From positions 1,054,001 to 1,118,000 of the forward strand of contig JALUTQ010000030.1 of assembly GCA_032718865.1 (NCBI GenBank): a stretch of 64,000 nt of DNA, given 5' to 3'. The notes under the pieces were generated by a model. It was given only the letters and a program-made list of their open reading frames with translations, ran no database searches and was not told the DNA's origin. Positions within the stretch are counted from its first letter, which is position 1. Every line of letters starts with the position of its first letter. The position numbers were made by a program, and so were the translations under genes. This document shows, one piece after another, positions 21,691 through 32,481 of this stretch. Source of the stretch: Tilletia caries. Its lineage: Eukaryota; Basidiomycota; Exobasidiomycetes; Tilletiales; Tilletiaceae.

Positions 21691-21899
21691 CCTTGAACTT
21701 AAACGCTTGGAAGGCAGGCTCTTGTGAAACTCGAGGAAATACGCTGCCCGAGAAGAATAGAAGGACGAGGAGTGGAAAAGGTTTGGTGTGAATGGAGTAA
21801 TTGAAGAGGAGGAGAAAAGAATATGAGCAGAGAAGGACCGGCCTACGTTGCAGGTGAAGAGATGAAAGGGGGAGGGTCAAAAGGGAAGGACGACTAGTG

Positions 21900-21919
21900 T
21901 GATCTCAGAAAGACCTGCT
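21900..21919 (-). promoter_or_regulatory. Shared upstream element, family gene C (variant)
   Basis: On the minus strand AGCAGGTCTTTCTGAGATCA differs from the consensus 20-mer at three positions. It lies about 210 bp upstream of the ATG at 21690. Confidence 0.45.
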
Positions 21920-22265
21920 TAAAGAGACGCTTGGGTAGAGAGGGAGTGAATGGTGTTGGAAAATAACGCGCATCGGACAACTTCTTCGACCACTTTAACC
22001 AGTCTGAAAAGGTGCGAAAGGGGGAGAGTCGTCAGGGCTGGGCGTTGCGATCTGACATCTGACCGGCGAATTGGAGGGAGCGGGAAAGTGAAGGCGTCAG
22101 CCGGAGAAGTAACGCATGGGGCAGTACATATCTGCCACAATATTTATGTATTGTATTTTGGGCGCGGTCACTGGGAATCAAACTCTCCGGGCTAGATGGC
22201 AAATTATCTCACTTTTCTTTAAATTGCGTGCCAGTATACATACGTTATGCGCAAACATTTTTTTT

Positions 22266-23164
22266 TCAGGCAGCACAGCTTGATCCATTTCCGTCGACTG
22301 AGGAAGTGACTGCAGCCGTATCTCCGCCCGTCAATCCCTTCTCCGCCGCCTTCTGGGCCATCGATTCGAAGATGCCGAGGAACGTACCAGGATCTTGAGC
22401 GCCTGACACCTGCGATCGAAGGAAAGGTCGATAGGCAGAATCAGAAGAGTCACCGTCCGGCCTCATGGCCGTGATGGTGAAATGCGGCACACCCGAGATG
22501 CTCTTCGATCTAGCTTCGGCATAGCCACGCTCTACCTCGTCTGCCAGCTCGTCCGAGGCTACGAACGCTTTGGCGGCCGAGGCGCTGTCGAATAGACCGG
22601 CTTGGAAGGCGAGCTGGGCGAGGGTGTCGGGGTCGCCGATGTCTTGTGATTTCTCGAAGTAGGCAGGGAAGATCTGGTCGAGGAGCTTGCGTTGACCCTC
22701 TGAGCCGTGGGTCTGGAAGGCCTTTTCCATCAATCGGTGAGAGGGTGTCGTGTTGCGGAGTGGACCGTCGTACACGCTGGAAGCCAGAAGGTTCAACTCA
22801 GTTCAACCCTTTTCTGCTTCTCACCTCCAAGACGCCTTACTCACAAATCGATTCCAACCTCTTGACCGCGCTGCTTCATCATGGGCTCCATCTGAGCAAA
22901 ACGCGGACCAAACTTGCGGAAATAATGTTCTCTCTTGTCGAGTGGTGCATCTTTGGGCAGAGTCGCGTCAAGCTGGAAGGGCCGGAACCGGATTTGAGGA
23001 GCGAACGTCGCCGGCTTGTTGGAGTCTCCGGAGCCTGTGGAGCTGAGGAGGTGTGGCGAGCTGGCGAGGGCGGCTGAGATCTTGCGCCATCCGATGTAGC
23101 AGAACGGACAGATCGAGTCGGACACAATGTCGATGGTCAGAGGAAGGGCGGTGGCGGAGGTCAT
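22266..23164 (-). CDS. DsbA/FrnE-like thioredoxin-fold oxidoreductase, 276 aa
   Basis: Exon 1 is 23164-22845 and exon 2 is 22776-22266; a 68-bp intron (GTGAGTA..CTTCCAG) joins GIDF to VYDGPLRN in phase. The ATG at 23164 is used because the longer opening begins with TTG. The redox motif SDSICPFCYIGWRK (CPFC, near residue 20) sits after the first beta strand, as in DsbA-family proteins. The helical insertion with HRLMEKAF and the late cis-Pro loop GVPHFTI (about residue 200) are hallmarks of the FrnE/2-hydroxychromene-2-carboxylate isomerase-like subgroup. The length fits that subgroup. No signal peptide, so probably cytosolic. Likely role: thiol-disulfide exchange or glutathione-linked isomerisation; the substrate is unknown. 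It is transcribed away from the aldo-keto reductase to its right. Confidence 0.8.
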
Positions 23165-23479
23165 CGTGGGCAAGATGCTTTTCGCTATTTTTGCTATGAG
23201 CAGGATGCAGGATGGAAGTCCAAGTCACTAGTCACTGTGAGACGTCTTGCCTCCTATTTATACACCACGAATCTGCTGGGCCGACCATCAGCACTCATGA
23301 ATTGAATCACAGCGAGGTGGAGCGTGAAGTGGTGAAGCTTCAAGCTGCGTCCGGGAAGAACGATGAACGGGGCGGCTACCCGCTACTCTTGCAGAACGTG
23401 ATAGCTCCGGTGCTATCTCCGAGCTTTCGTCGTTATCTCCGTCGTCGCCGTCAGCGGATCGGGCCTGAGCGAGATAGAT

Positions 23480-23526
23480 GCCTTCCAAGGCTCCAAGGCT
23501 CCAAGTTCCAAGGCTCCAAGTTCCAA
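23480..23526. repeat. Short tandem CCAAGGCT/CCAAGTT repeat
   Basis: CCAAGGCT and CCAAGTTC words alternate four to five times in the 5' leader of the aldo-keto reductase gene, about 45-90 bp before its ATG. Confidence 0.5.
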
Positions 23527-23567
23527 CACGACAGTCCATCAAGTCACGAACAACAAGTAGTAAAAGA

Positions 23568-24876
23568 ATGGTTCGCGTTCCACAGCCGCTCGTGCGCGAT
23601 CTCTCCCGGGCCGCAGCTCCGCCGATGCTCGGTCTCGGCACCTGGCGGGCTCCCAAGGGGCAGGTCGGAGACGCTGTTAGCCATGCGATCCGGGCTGGAT
23701 ATCGACACATCGACGCCGCGTGAGTTGCCTCTGTGTCTGTGGTATGCTGGGCAGTGCGCAGAATACCCACCCCTCTTCATTTTTCTCCAGCTGGGCGTAT
23801 CGGAATGAAGACGAGGTTGGCGCTGCGATCAAGAAGAGCCTCATCAACCGCAAGGAACTCTGGCTTACTACCAAGGTCTGGAACTCTTTCCATGCGCCCG
23901 AGCATGTGGAGAAGGTGAGTCTCTCCTCTCGTTCTCAAAGTGCCGACTCCATGACAATTGTGTGTGCTAATATTTCTGCGCTTTGACTCACGAAGGGCGT
24001 CGATGCGTCTCTGAAAGATCTTGGCACAGACTACGTTGATCTCCTCCTTATGCACTGGTGCGCTTTTCCATCGTCTCCTCGATTGCCACTCCTAAATCCT
24101 GCTCACAGCTATTCTGACCATTTTTTTGCATTGGACTTCTCCCCCTGAAAGGCCCGTCGCGTTCTCCAATCCCAAAGGTGAACAGGTTGCCAACATCAAG
24201 GATGAGCGCTCAGGAAAGCCTATCGAGGACGTCGACCTCTCGCAAAACCCGCTTGCGACGTGGCAGGCAATGGAGGAGCTTGTCAAGAAGGGAAAAGTAC
24301 GCCACATCGGAATCAGGTACGTCTCCATCCTCAGCGTCATTTTAAATTTGGTCGCTGATCATCGACTCTCCTCTCTCAAACCGGGTTTACAACAGCAACT
24401 TCAACATCCGCCGAACACGCGAACTACTCCCGCACACCAAGATCCGACCGACCTTCAACCAGGTGGAAGTCAACCTCCTCTGCTCGAACGAAGAGCTCCG
24501 ACTGGCTTCCCTCCGCGAAAACATCACGCTCGAGGCCTACTCGCCCCTCGGCTCCGCCGAGAACATCGCAAAATACATCTCCCACCCCGTCGTACAAGAC
24601 ATCGCAAACCGACTGCACGCCACGCCCGCGCAGGTGTTGCTCGCGTGGCCTATGCGACGCGGTATCGTCACCCTGGCGAAAAGTGTGAAGCCGACTCGGA
24701 TCGAGGAGAATTGGGGCGCTTGGAACGTGGCGGAGAGCTTGAAGGAGGACGATCTGGAGCGCTTGTTGGGCGTCCTTAAGGGGCATTCGCAGATTGTGAG
24801 GACTGTGAATCCCACGCAGGCGTGGGGAGTACAGGATGACATCTTCGAAGATGGGGTCGACCAGCTCCGTCTCTGA
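23568..24876 (+). CDS. Aldo-keto reductase, 327 aa, five exons
   Basis: Exons: 23568-23719, 23791-23914, 23996-24057, 24152-24316 and 24396-24876, total 328 codons with stop. This is a (beta/alpha)8 NADPH-dependent carbonyl reductase of the AKR superfamily. Seen: [10 protein letters not shown] near the start, [14 protein letters not shown] with catalytic Asp and Tyr, LTTKVWN with catalytic Lys, and LLMHW with the active-site His. Later come IGISNFN and the C-terminal cofactor-loop region ([25 protein letters not shown]), which normally binds the 2'-phosphate of NADPH. Length and motif spacing are normal, so the enzyme looks functional. It resembles yeast Gcy1/Ypr1-type glycerol or aldehyde reductases; the exact substrate cannot be read from sequence. 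Cytosolic. Confidence 0.88.
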
Positions 24877-25038
24877 GCTCGCCGCTCTTTTGCAACACGT
24901 TTACGTGATTGCCACAGAAGACAGGAGGAAAGGAGTGATGCTACAATCTGTATACGAATAGCAATCAATGTCTCGTAATCTATGTATACACTTCATCCAC
25001 AACAGCCGTCCTTCATCCATTATCAGGAAGCGCGCTCC

Positions 25039-26540
25039 TCACAAAGGAAGGCCCATCCGCCTCCAATAGCACACATATTCCCTCACATGTCTCTCCCCCA
25101 CCGCCTCCACCCGCTCCCTCAGCTCCTCACTCATCCCCTGCGCACGTCTCATGTCCAGCACCACCTTCCCCGTCGCGATGGGTACAAAGTCGCCCTCGAG
25201 GAAGTCCAGTAACTTCCGCGCGGGACACTCGTCCTCCGTGCCTGCGCGGACGGCCTCGAGCCAGGTCGGGAAGTCGATGATGGGCATTCGGGGTGAGGTC
25301 GGTGTCGGCGTCGGCGCTGATGATGATGTTGATGGTTTCGATGAGGAGGGATGAAAGAGGGCTAACCTTGGCGGGCAACACGGTAGATGTCGACAATGAG
25401 TCTACGATATCGGGCGTGTCGGGCGGAGTGAGCGACACGCTGCCGTGCCGTACCCGGTCCTTTTGAGCGACTGCGGCATGTGATACAGCAGAAAGGAAGT
25501 CCTCCGTTCGCTGTTGAGATTGTCTGTTGCCGTCGTTGGAGTGAGACGTCGATGTGGCGGGCGTAAGGAGGGCGTTAGGTTCCTCCGCGACGACCGACAC
25601 TTCGCCCGTCCGTTGCCGCTTTCGAGCTTCGCCGCTGTTCGCAGTGCCAGACTTCCCCGAACTGGTTCTTACTCCATCATCTTCCCCGACATATACTACC
25701 GACCTACTCCCCAGCTCCTCCGCCAAAACATCCAACACCACCTCCCACCCCGTCCGCCCCGCATTCTCCAAAGGGCGTTTCTAATGGCCGCCCCGGGGCG
25801 GCCCTCCAATTGAGCCCGCCCCCCCTAGCACCGCTGCTTTCCGAACCAAAAACACCGCCGGTCTTCATAGCGTGATCACCAATCACCAACTACACTCTAA
25901 CGTGTCGATATGCAAGCCGTGAGATAATTGAGACTTACGTAATGATCATGGGGGGGCAGAAATTTTGAGGGGCATTGAAAGGTGGGGGGCGGGCTTAAGA
26001 ACATTCTCCATACGTACCCGCCCCGGGGCGGCCAAAGGCTCCGAGCCGCCCCGGGGCGGCCATTAGAAAAGTCCTTCTCCAAATGGCAGATCTTTGGGAA
26101 CCCACCCGAAGACGAGGACGAGGACGAGGGGGAAAGCACGATCTGGACATACGCCCGCGCAGCGCGGTTCGTCGGGAACCACGACAGCGTTCCCTCCAGC
26201 CGGGGCAAGGCGCCAAGATGAGCCGAAGATTGGAGGATGAGGGCCATACGTTCCGCAGCGGACCAGTTTCCTACGCCTTCTGCGCCGGTGAGTTGGCCGA
26301 TCCGGATCGAGGTGCCGTCGATGGGAGCGGCGGTGGTAGAGGCACAGGCGCGGGAGACGTGAAGCAAGGATGGTAATCAATAATGTGACAGGGGAAGGAA
26401 CGGCAATCGACTAGAACGTACTGGATTGCCGAGCTTGAGTGTAGTGCGACGACGTGAATGAAGATGTTGAGGTCGCTGCCCAAGAAGACAGCCACGGGTT
26501 TTCCTCGGACGTTCTTCTGTCCGTCTTCGTTCGAAACCGC
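25039..26540 (-). pseudogene. NRPS-like adenylate-forming reductase relic
   Basis: Pieces of one minus-strand gene. Around 26440-26540 there is a fragment of the adenylation domain (KPVAVFLGSDLNIFIH). From about 26370 the sequence switches directly to the thioester-reductase (NAD-binding 4) domain (SIRIGQLTGAEGVGNWSAAE, LSWFPTNRAARAYV). The reductase continues past the MITE at 25773-26074 (GWEVVLDVLAEEL) and ends with the conserved C-terminus near 25287-25039 (FPTWLEAV, ARKLLDFLEGDF, YWRRMGLPL). Most of the adenylation domain and the carrier domain are missing, so a large internal deletion preceded or accompanied decay. Complete family members have about 1,000-1,200 residues and reduce carboxylic acids to aldehydes. 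Confidence 0.7.
25773..26074. mobile_element. MULE-type MITE, 302 bp, 9-bp target duplication
   Basis: Terminal inverted repeats of about 29 bp share TTTCTAATGGCCGCCCCGGG; the outermost bases differ slightly (GGGCG against GGACT). TTCTCCAAA flanks both sides (25764-25772 and 26075-26083), a 9-bp duplication typical of Mutator-like elements. Removing the element and one duplication restores the reading frame of the host reductase relic, so the insertion hit coding sequence. GCCGCCCCGGGGCGGC is itself a palindrome and is repeated inside the element. No transposase. Confidence 0.85.
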
Positions 26541-27091
26541 TACGCTCCTCTGTGCGAGATAGCTATGAACGAGCCAGGCACTACAGCGATCGCCGCACGT
26601 TATGCACCTTTCATAGGAGAAGAGCCTGCGAGGCGATCGGATTGCCCATGCTATATCGATCCTAGCGTTTAACTTCTGCGCGGCCGCCGTCCCGATTACA
26701 GACGGGTGGGTCGGTGGGTTACTGTGGCTGGTGTATGCAGAAACGTCAAAGCAGAGAAAACGTTTCATTACGGGAAGAGTGATTGCGTGACTTTCCGAAT
26801 GAAATGAATCGGAGCACATATTCCCCAGACTTTAGTATGGGGTTATATCTGCCCCTTAGATTTTTACGGCCGAGAAAAAGTGTTGCAACATCCCTCGAAT
26901 GAAATTCTTCAAAACTCCTTTAAATCTTCTCAAACTTCGCCTGGGTGTCCGTGTTCTAAGCATCCATCGACGCTCTCGATTTCTCCCAGTTTTTCTTTAT
27001 GAAGATAGCAATTTGCTGTTCACATGCCGTCCTTGCGCCGTTCGTTGCCCGTTTCTGTCTGTCTTCTACCTCCACTTTTCTCACGCCTTCG

Positions 27092-27169
27092 ATAGCCATA
27101 GTCAAAAGTCAAAACCGTCCAAGGAAGTTCATAGCCATAGTCAAAACTCAAAACCCTCCGAGAAAGTTG
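27092..27169. repeat. Tandem 39-bp duplication next to a transposon insertion
   Basis: ATAGCCATAGTCAAAA.TCAAAACC.TCC is present twice back to back, ending about 20 bp left of the element at 27191. Confidence 0.55.
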
Positions 27170-27190
27170 AAAGGTCTTCAACTTTTTGAC

Positions 27191-27854
27191 TAGTCTGATC
27201 ACACCAGACCGGCGGTGATCAAAGAGTCACCTCCACGCGCTTATCAGAACTGTCGCCGCGGTGGCGGTCTGGACGCACTCGACCCGATTTTGTTAGTAAG
27301 TGCCCGCAAATTTTGTAGTCAACTTCGTTCGAAGCCCAACTTCGCACACCAACTGCATCTCGAGACACAAACGTACGCACATAAAACTGCGCATGAGCAT
27401 AGCCAGGCACAGTAAGAATCATCTCCGGGCTTCAGATCTCTGTTCGATAAGGAGCAGGGCTGGTGGTGCTGCTTTGCGTTCATGGCATGTCAGGGGAGAA
27501 AAAAAAGTCGATTTTCTCACGTGGAACCCTCCTGAAGCGCTTTAACCAGGGATAAATACTGGGCAGCGCAGGCGGCGGCGGGTAGCGTCGCGTCGCGTGG
27601 ACCGTGTCAGACGCCCATCTGCACAGAGATGAGGTGAAAAAATGGGTGTATCGTGGCCCGTGCACGCTGGATCCCAGTTTGTCAAGGTGCAAAAGGTGGC
27701 CCATGCACGCTGGATGCCCGTTTGTCTCATTTCAAAGCTCACTTAGTAAAAACGCCTTCCACTTACTAAGCAAAACGGGTCGAGTGCGTCCAGACCGTCA
27801 CCACGGGATCAGTCCTGTCATCACGTGCGTCGACGGTCTGGTGTGACCAGACTA
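27191..27854. mobile_element. TIR element, 664 bp, 9-bp target duplication (MULE-like)
   Basis: The ends match as inverted repeats: TAGTCTG-A/G-TCACACCAGACC, then, after a diverged gap, a second matching block around GGTCTGGACGCACTCGACCC down to TTAGTAAGTG, so the terminal arms reach about 115 bp. CTTTTTGAC flanks both sides (27182-27190, 27855-27863). No coding frame is long enough for a transposase. The interior carries a duplicated segment (GTGCACGCTGGATCC-like and CATGCACGCTGGATGCC). TSD length and long TIRs point to a non-autonomous MULE. Confidence 0.8.
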
Positions 27855-28017
27855 CTTTTTGACGAACGCATCACGATTCACGCAGCTACCAACTGCCCAA
27901 CTTACTCCAGCGTTCACCAACCTTCAACTCTGACCTGCCTACAACTTACAAGTCGTGCCAGTGGTAAGTTGCTTGAGATACACGCCTACATCTACCAGGT
28001 GATGGTGCCCCAGAATG

Positions 28018-28057
28018 CTACTGACTACTGACTACTGACTACTGACTACTGACTACT
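28018..28057. repeat. (CTACTGA)n microsatellite
   Basis: About five to six perfect copies of the 7-mer CTACTGA, immediately left of the 183-bp repeat pair. Confidence 0.8.
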
Positions 28058-28060
28058 CGT

Positions 28061-28383
28061 CAGTCCATATTGATCCATCAACTGTGGCCTGTGGGTCACC
28101 GATAAGGTACGCAATACACATGTTACATTACACCTTTGGGGAGTTCTATCTGCTCAGTGCTCATCATCTATATTGTGTGGAAAATCATGGCGGAGAGCTC
28201 GAAGGGTAGCGAAGCTACCCTGAGAGCGAGGCGCGTTAAGCGTCAGTCCATTTCGATTTATCAACTGTGGCCTGTGGGTCACCGATCAGGTATGCAATAC
28301 ACATGTTACATTACATCTTTGGGGAGTTCTATGTCTATGTGCTCATCACCTATCTTGTGTGGAAAATCATTGCGGAGAGCGAG
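28061..28383. repeat. Tandem pair of 183-bp repeats
   Basis: A unit starting CAGTCCATATTGATC at 28061 recurs at 28244 (CAGTCCATTTCGATT). Both contain AACTGTGGCCTGTGGGTCACC, ACACATGTTACATTACA and TTGTGTGGAAAATCAT. A third, partial unit follows near 28440 (AGGTATGCAATCCACATCC). No coding potential seen. Confidence 0.7.
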
Positions 28384-29121
28384 GCGCGGAGGGCGTCTAT
28401 GTGATTTGAATGATTGACTGTGCTTCTGGGCCATTGTTTTAGGTATGCAATCCACATCCGACAGGTCACTGCATTGAGCACGCCTTTTGAGAATTCGAGT
28501 CTAAGATATCCAGACCAAGCATTAAGCAACATCAGTCATCAAGAGTCAAGACATGCATGTTTCTTGGTACTTTTCATTTCCCGTTCATATTCTAATTTCT
28601 ATAAACTCATGGCCTCAAAAAGTCTGGGGAACACTCTGGCTCAAAAGCCAGGCCGGTGGGATATAAACAAACGGGTGTTATCACTTACCACTCACCGCTC
28701 ACCTCTTACCACTTACCTCTTACCACTTACCAGCAACCATCCGCCAGACACCGGTCGCATCGCGGTCGGGAATTGAACCTGATCTGCGGCTCATCCAGCA
28801 TCCTACGGACGTTGATACTTTTGAGGCCGGCAGTCGACGCGTCTTAGATGACAGCAGGCTCTGTTGATCAATGCCACACTGATTGATTTTTATTCACCAG
28901 CCTCGTCAAGCAGCCAATGATCTTCGCATGCTCTGATGACTCGGGCCTCGGGGCGTTGGACTCGGGGCGTTGGACTCGGGGCGTTGCTTCGGGACGTCGC
29001 TTCGGGGCGTCGACAAGGAACGACCAGACACCGACTCTGCTTGATATCTGTTTTTCGTGTCGTTCCAGGTCACTTCCCTTGCGTCTCGGGATGCTACTAC
29101 TGACGACCTTCCTCGATGAAG

Positions 29122-29132
29122 GGTATATATAC
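29122..29132 (+). promoter_or_regulatory. TATA box of the duplicated secreted-protein gene
   Basis: GGTATATATAC, about 140 bp before the ATG at 29273, in sequence duplicated from the 8.6-kb promoter (or the reverse). Confidence 0.5.
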
Positions 29133-29272
29133 TGCTCATGATTCTGAATCCTGAGTCAAATCTTCAAACCCAACTCTTCCCCATCCGACTTCACTCCTTA
29201 GCCCAATTTCCACAGCTCGACTTGCTGCACATCTTCTTCCCTCACAAATACTGCCACCTCACCTTCAAGACA

Positions 29273-30320
29273 ATGCTCAGCCTTCGCTTTGTGGTCCTGT
29301 TGCCCTTCATCCTCGGTCTTGCCGCCACAGGAGTTAACTCTGCCCCGGCCGGGCTGACCGCTGTGAGCAAGGCTCGGCAACTTACCAACTTACCTAACTG
29401 CAACTGCGGGTAAGTTAACTTAATCTAGTTAAACTGTGACTAAACTGCGGGCGGCGGAGCCTCCGAAAAAATTAAGTCAACTTAAACTGTATGGGCCCGG
29501 ACACGGTAACTTATAGTCACTAGAAGTTGCCGTTCGCAAGACGAAGATTTGACCCAACTTACAGTTACTCACAGCTACTTACAGTGCAAACTCATAGCTA
29601 CTTATAGTTACTTACAGTTACTTAAATTTACTCACAGTGCGCACAGTAACTAATCACAAGTATAGTGGTCAACTATTGATAACTGTATCCAGTAACTAAC
29701 AATAACTGGAACAATTAACTATTAACAACTGTGCCCACAGTAACTAGTAATAAATGTAACAAGTAACTAAAAATAACTAAAAATAATCAAAAAGCATGAG
29801 TCTTTGGAGGTAGTCAAGAGAGGAAACATGTACGAGCGAGCTTGGAGGCGGCAAAATACGTGCCTAAGTGCAAACTGGAATAGTACCAGACATCTTGAGG
29901 TAGATACCGCGTGAATTGGGTGGCTGAAACGCGATTAAGTTACTATAAATAACTGTAAGTGACGTATAGTGACAGGCGCAAAATTAAGTTAACTGTAATG
30001 ATAGTAAGTGGCTAAACTGTGACTAAACTAAACTGCGGGCGCCGGCGCCGGGTTCCAACTTAAACTAAACTTAACTGCGGACCAAAAATGGACAACTTAT
30101 AATAACTGGCCGAGCCTTGGCTGTGAGTGCACCGATGGTTATGTATGACGAAACGTTACTTCGCTCACATGACCACTACGTTTCTTTGGACATACAGGAA
30201 CAATGGACGGATCGCATACTGGGTCTCTGCCTCTCTGGAGCAGCGAACGCAATGATGAAGTCGAACGAACGAATGAACGAGGCCGAACGTCTTCGTCTGG
30301 CGGGCTCCGACCTTTGAGTT
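29273..30320 (+). pseudogene. Second copy of the small secreted protein gene, broken by a hAT MITE
   Basis: Similarity to the gene at 8051-8470 starts in the promoter (about 29070) and covers the signal peptide (MLSLRFVVLLPFILGLAATG). The frame is interrupted at 29368 by a 752-bp element. It resumes at 30120 (APMVMYDETLLRSHDHYVSLDIQE), which matches SDETLLRSHDHNISLDIQE of the intact copy. After that point the end of exon 1 and most of the intron are deleted. Only the acceptor region (CTGGGTCTCTG, TCTGGAGCAG|CGA) and a diverged second exon remain. The gene cannot make the full protein. Confidence 0.75.
29368..30119. mobile_element. hAT-type MITE, 752 bp, 8-bp target duplication
   Basis: Terminal inverted repeats CAAGGCTCGGC/GCCGAGCCTTG are flanked by the 8-bp duplication GCTGTGAG (29360-29367 and 30120-30127), the signature of hAT transposons. 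The paralogous gene at 8.4 kb provides the empty site, where one TTTGTGAG stands in the same position. The interior is AT-rich and made of degenerate TAACTTA/GTTACTTA words, with no transposase frame. Confidence 0.88.
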
Positions 30321-30940
30321 GGTGATGCCTTGAAGGCTAGTGAACACGAGCAGGATGCGACTGGACATTTCCATCAGATCCAGCAGATGCTGCTCGGGCA
30401 CAAAACCGTTGAAGAAATCCGGGTATATGTGCAACAATTCCTACGTCGTCCCACGCCTCCTCGCACTCCCTGATCTTACTCAGCGATCACAACGATCAAG
30501 TGACCAGTATCCGACTCCGCCGCGCACAGCCCCGAGTTCGATCGATCATGGCCTGAGGCATCGTCGTACAGCTTTCACATGCACATGCTCATGCTCAACG
30601 CTCAACTAGCATTGCATACTTCCATCAATCCATCAAAAATCCGCTATCACTTACCAGGCGACCAATCACCAAACGTTGTTGTTGTGGTAGCCGCTCAGAC
30701 CCCCTCGCGGCTAGGTCACTCCAGTCTCATCTCTCCCGGATAAACGGCCAGCCACGCTACCCATCCCGATCAAAGAACATCTCATTATTCCTGAACCCGG
30801 CTTCATGCATTCACCCAAGCCTGCTCCTCATCTCCGTTCCCTCACGCAGCTCCATCATCTCCCATCCTCTCCTTCCAACATGACCCTTCTTTCCACCCCA
30901 CTACAGCTATCCCACATGCGGACACCGACCAGCCTTCGCA

Positions 30941-31324
30941 ATGGCTCAGCAAGGCTCTCCGGATGCAGCGTCCGACGGCCGAAGGCCAACACCCACACTC
31001 GTCGTCACACTCACCCTCTCCCGCTCGCCAACCCCGTCCCCGAGCCCTGACGAGCCTCCGCTTGCACAGCAACGAGCCAAGGTCGACGAGACCTTCCGCA
31101 TTGAGAAGCAGTTCACACCGAACCCAAACACACTCCCAGCACCCGAGTCAGCACCCCCCATCGAGAAGCCGTCCACACCCCCGGCATCCAAGTCAGCACT
31201 CCCCATCGAGAAGCAGTCCACACCCCCGGCACCCAAGACGGCGTCTCCCACCAAGCCGCGGCCCTCTCCCACCATGAAGACGCGGTCCTCAATCTCGTCA
31301 CTCCCCAAGAGGCGAAGGTCTTGA
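30941..31324 (+). CDS. Low-complexity Pro/Ser/Lys-rich ORF, 127 aa
   Basis: Starts MAQQGSPDAASDG and contains three diverged copies of a 13-16-residue unit (PPIEKPSTPPASKSA, LPIEKQSTPPAPKTA). It ends SSLPKRRRS. No domain, signal peptide or membrane segment. Degenerate tandem DNA follows directly, so this may be an expressed disordered protein or only an open stretch of repetitive DNA. Confidence 0.3.
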   Translation: MAQQGSPDAASDGRRPTPTLVVTLTLSRSPTPSPSPDEPPLAQQRAKVDETFRIEKQFTPNPNTLPAPESAPPIEKPSTPPASKSALPIEKQSTPPAPKTASPTKPRPSPTMKTRSSISSLPKRRRS

Positions 31325-31790
31325 GCAACGTCCAAGACCGACAACACATCCTTCTCTTGCTCGAAACTCCAAGACAAGTCAACACATCCTTCTCTTGCTC
31401 GAAACTCCAAGACAAGTCAACACACCCTTCTTTTGCTCGAGGTCCCAAAGACCGTCAACACATCCTTCTCTTGCTCGAGGCCCCAAAAGACCGTCAACAC
31501 ATTCTCTCCTGCTCGACACTCCAAGACCGTCAACACATCCTCTCTAGCCCGATCCCCAAGACCGTCAACCTCCTCTGCTCGATCGCCCAAGACCATCATC
31601 CTCCTCTGTTCGACCGCATCGAGGCCACCCTCCATCCTGCTCAACCACCCCCATCATCCTCCTCTGCTCGATCGCCCAAGGCCATCATCCTCCTCTGCTC
31701 GATCGCCCAAGACCACCATCCTCCTCTGTTCGATCGCACCAAGGCCACCCTCCATCCTGCTCCGTCACCCACACGCACACACGCCCCATA
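31325..31790. repeat. Degenerate tandem repeat array
   Basis: Units of about 38-45 bp share CAAGAC.GTCAACACATCC, TCTC.TGCTCGA and CGCCCAAGACCATCATCC. The array gives spurious open frames on both strands. Confidence 0.65.
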
Positions 31791-32247
31791 GCTACCAATC
31801 CTGTCCTTCCCTAGCTATAAAAGCCCTGTCTCTTTCCTCACTCGCAGAAGAAATCCACACCTTGTTCTCCCAGAATCTCTCTCTCGTTTGAATTGCCTGA
31901 CTCCTGACTCTACAAAGACCCTCTCAACTCTACCCTTCATTCACCTACTCCTCATACGACCCTCACCCTCTTCAATCGCCTCGCAAGTCTCATCCCTCCT
32001 GCTTGGCCCTTCTCCGACTGGTCGAGCCCACCTCTTCCGGCCCGAGCGAACCGCACAGACCCGCACTAAGCGAGACCCCATCGGCCTTTCGGTCAACCAC
32101 AGTTGTGGAAGAAGATAAGATTAGATAACGCGAGCCGATCCTGCTGACTAGCGCGACTCGCTCCCGCCTCGTCCATCAGCTCAGCTCAGCTTCTTGTCTT
32201 CTTGCCTTGCTTCTCTCACATTCATTCAGTACGTAACTGTGAAGAAA
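31791..32247. other. Intergenic / 5' leader of the FIST-like gene
   Basis: Pyrimidine-rich sequence with no supported gene. CATTCAG/TACG near 32225 could be a splice acceptor just before the ATG at 32248. Confidence 0.35.
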
Positions 32248-32448
32248 ATGATTGTTGCAGCAGCTGGACGGGCGAGCTGTATGCGTGTGCGTGCGCGTGT
32301 TCATGCTGGACTTGCGCCTGTCTCGCACTGGCAGCCAGTGAAGGCCAGAGGATATGCACAGCCAGCATCCTCGCCCTCGCCCTCGCCCTCGCCCTCGCCC
32401 TCGCCCTCGCCCTCGCCCTCGCCCTCGCCCTCGCCCTCGCCCTCGCCC

Positions 32449-32481
<33 letters not shown>

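Noticed and set aside
28018..28383. CRISPR-like array
   Set aside because: Repeats are directly adjacent or 183 bp long without unique spacers, and the genome is eukaryotic.
31325..31790. Ser/Lys/Asp-rich ORFs on both strands
   Set aside because: They follow the degenerate tandem repeat units and have no start, splice or domain support.
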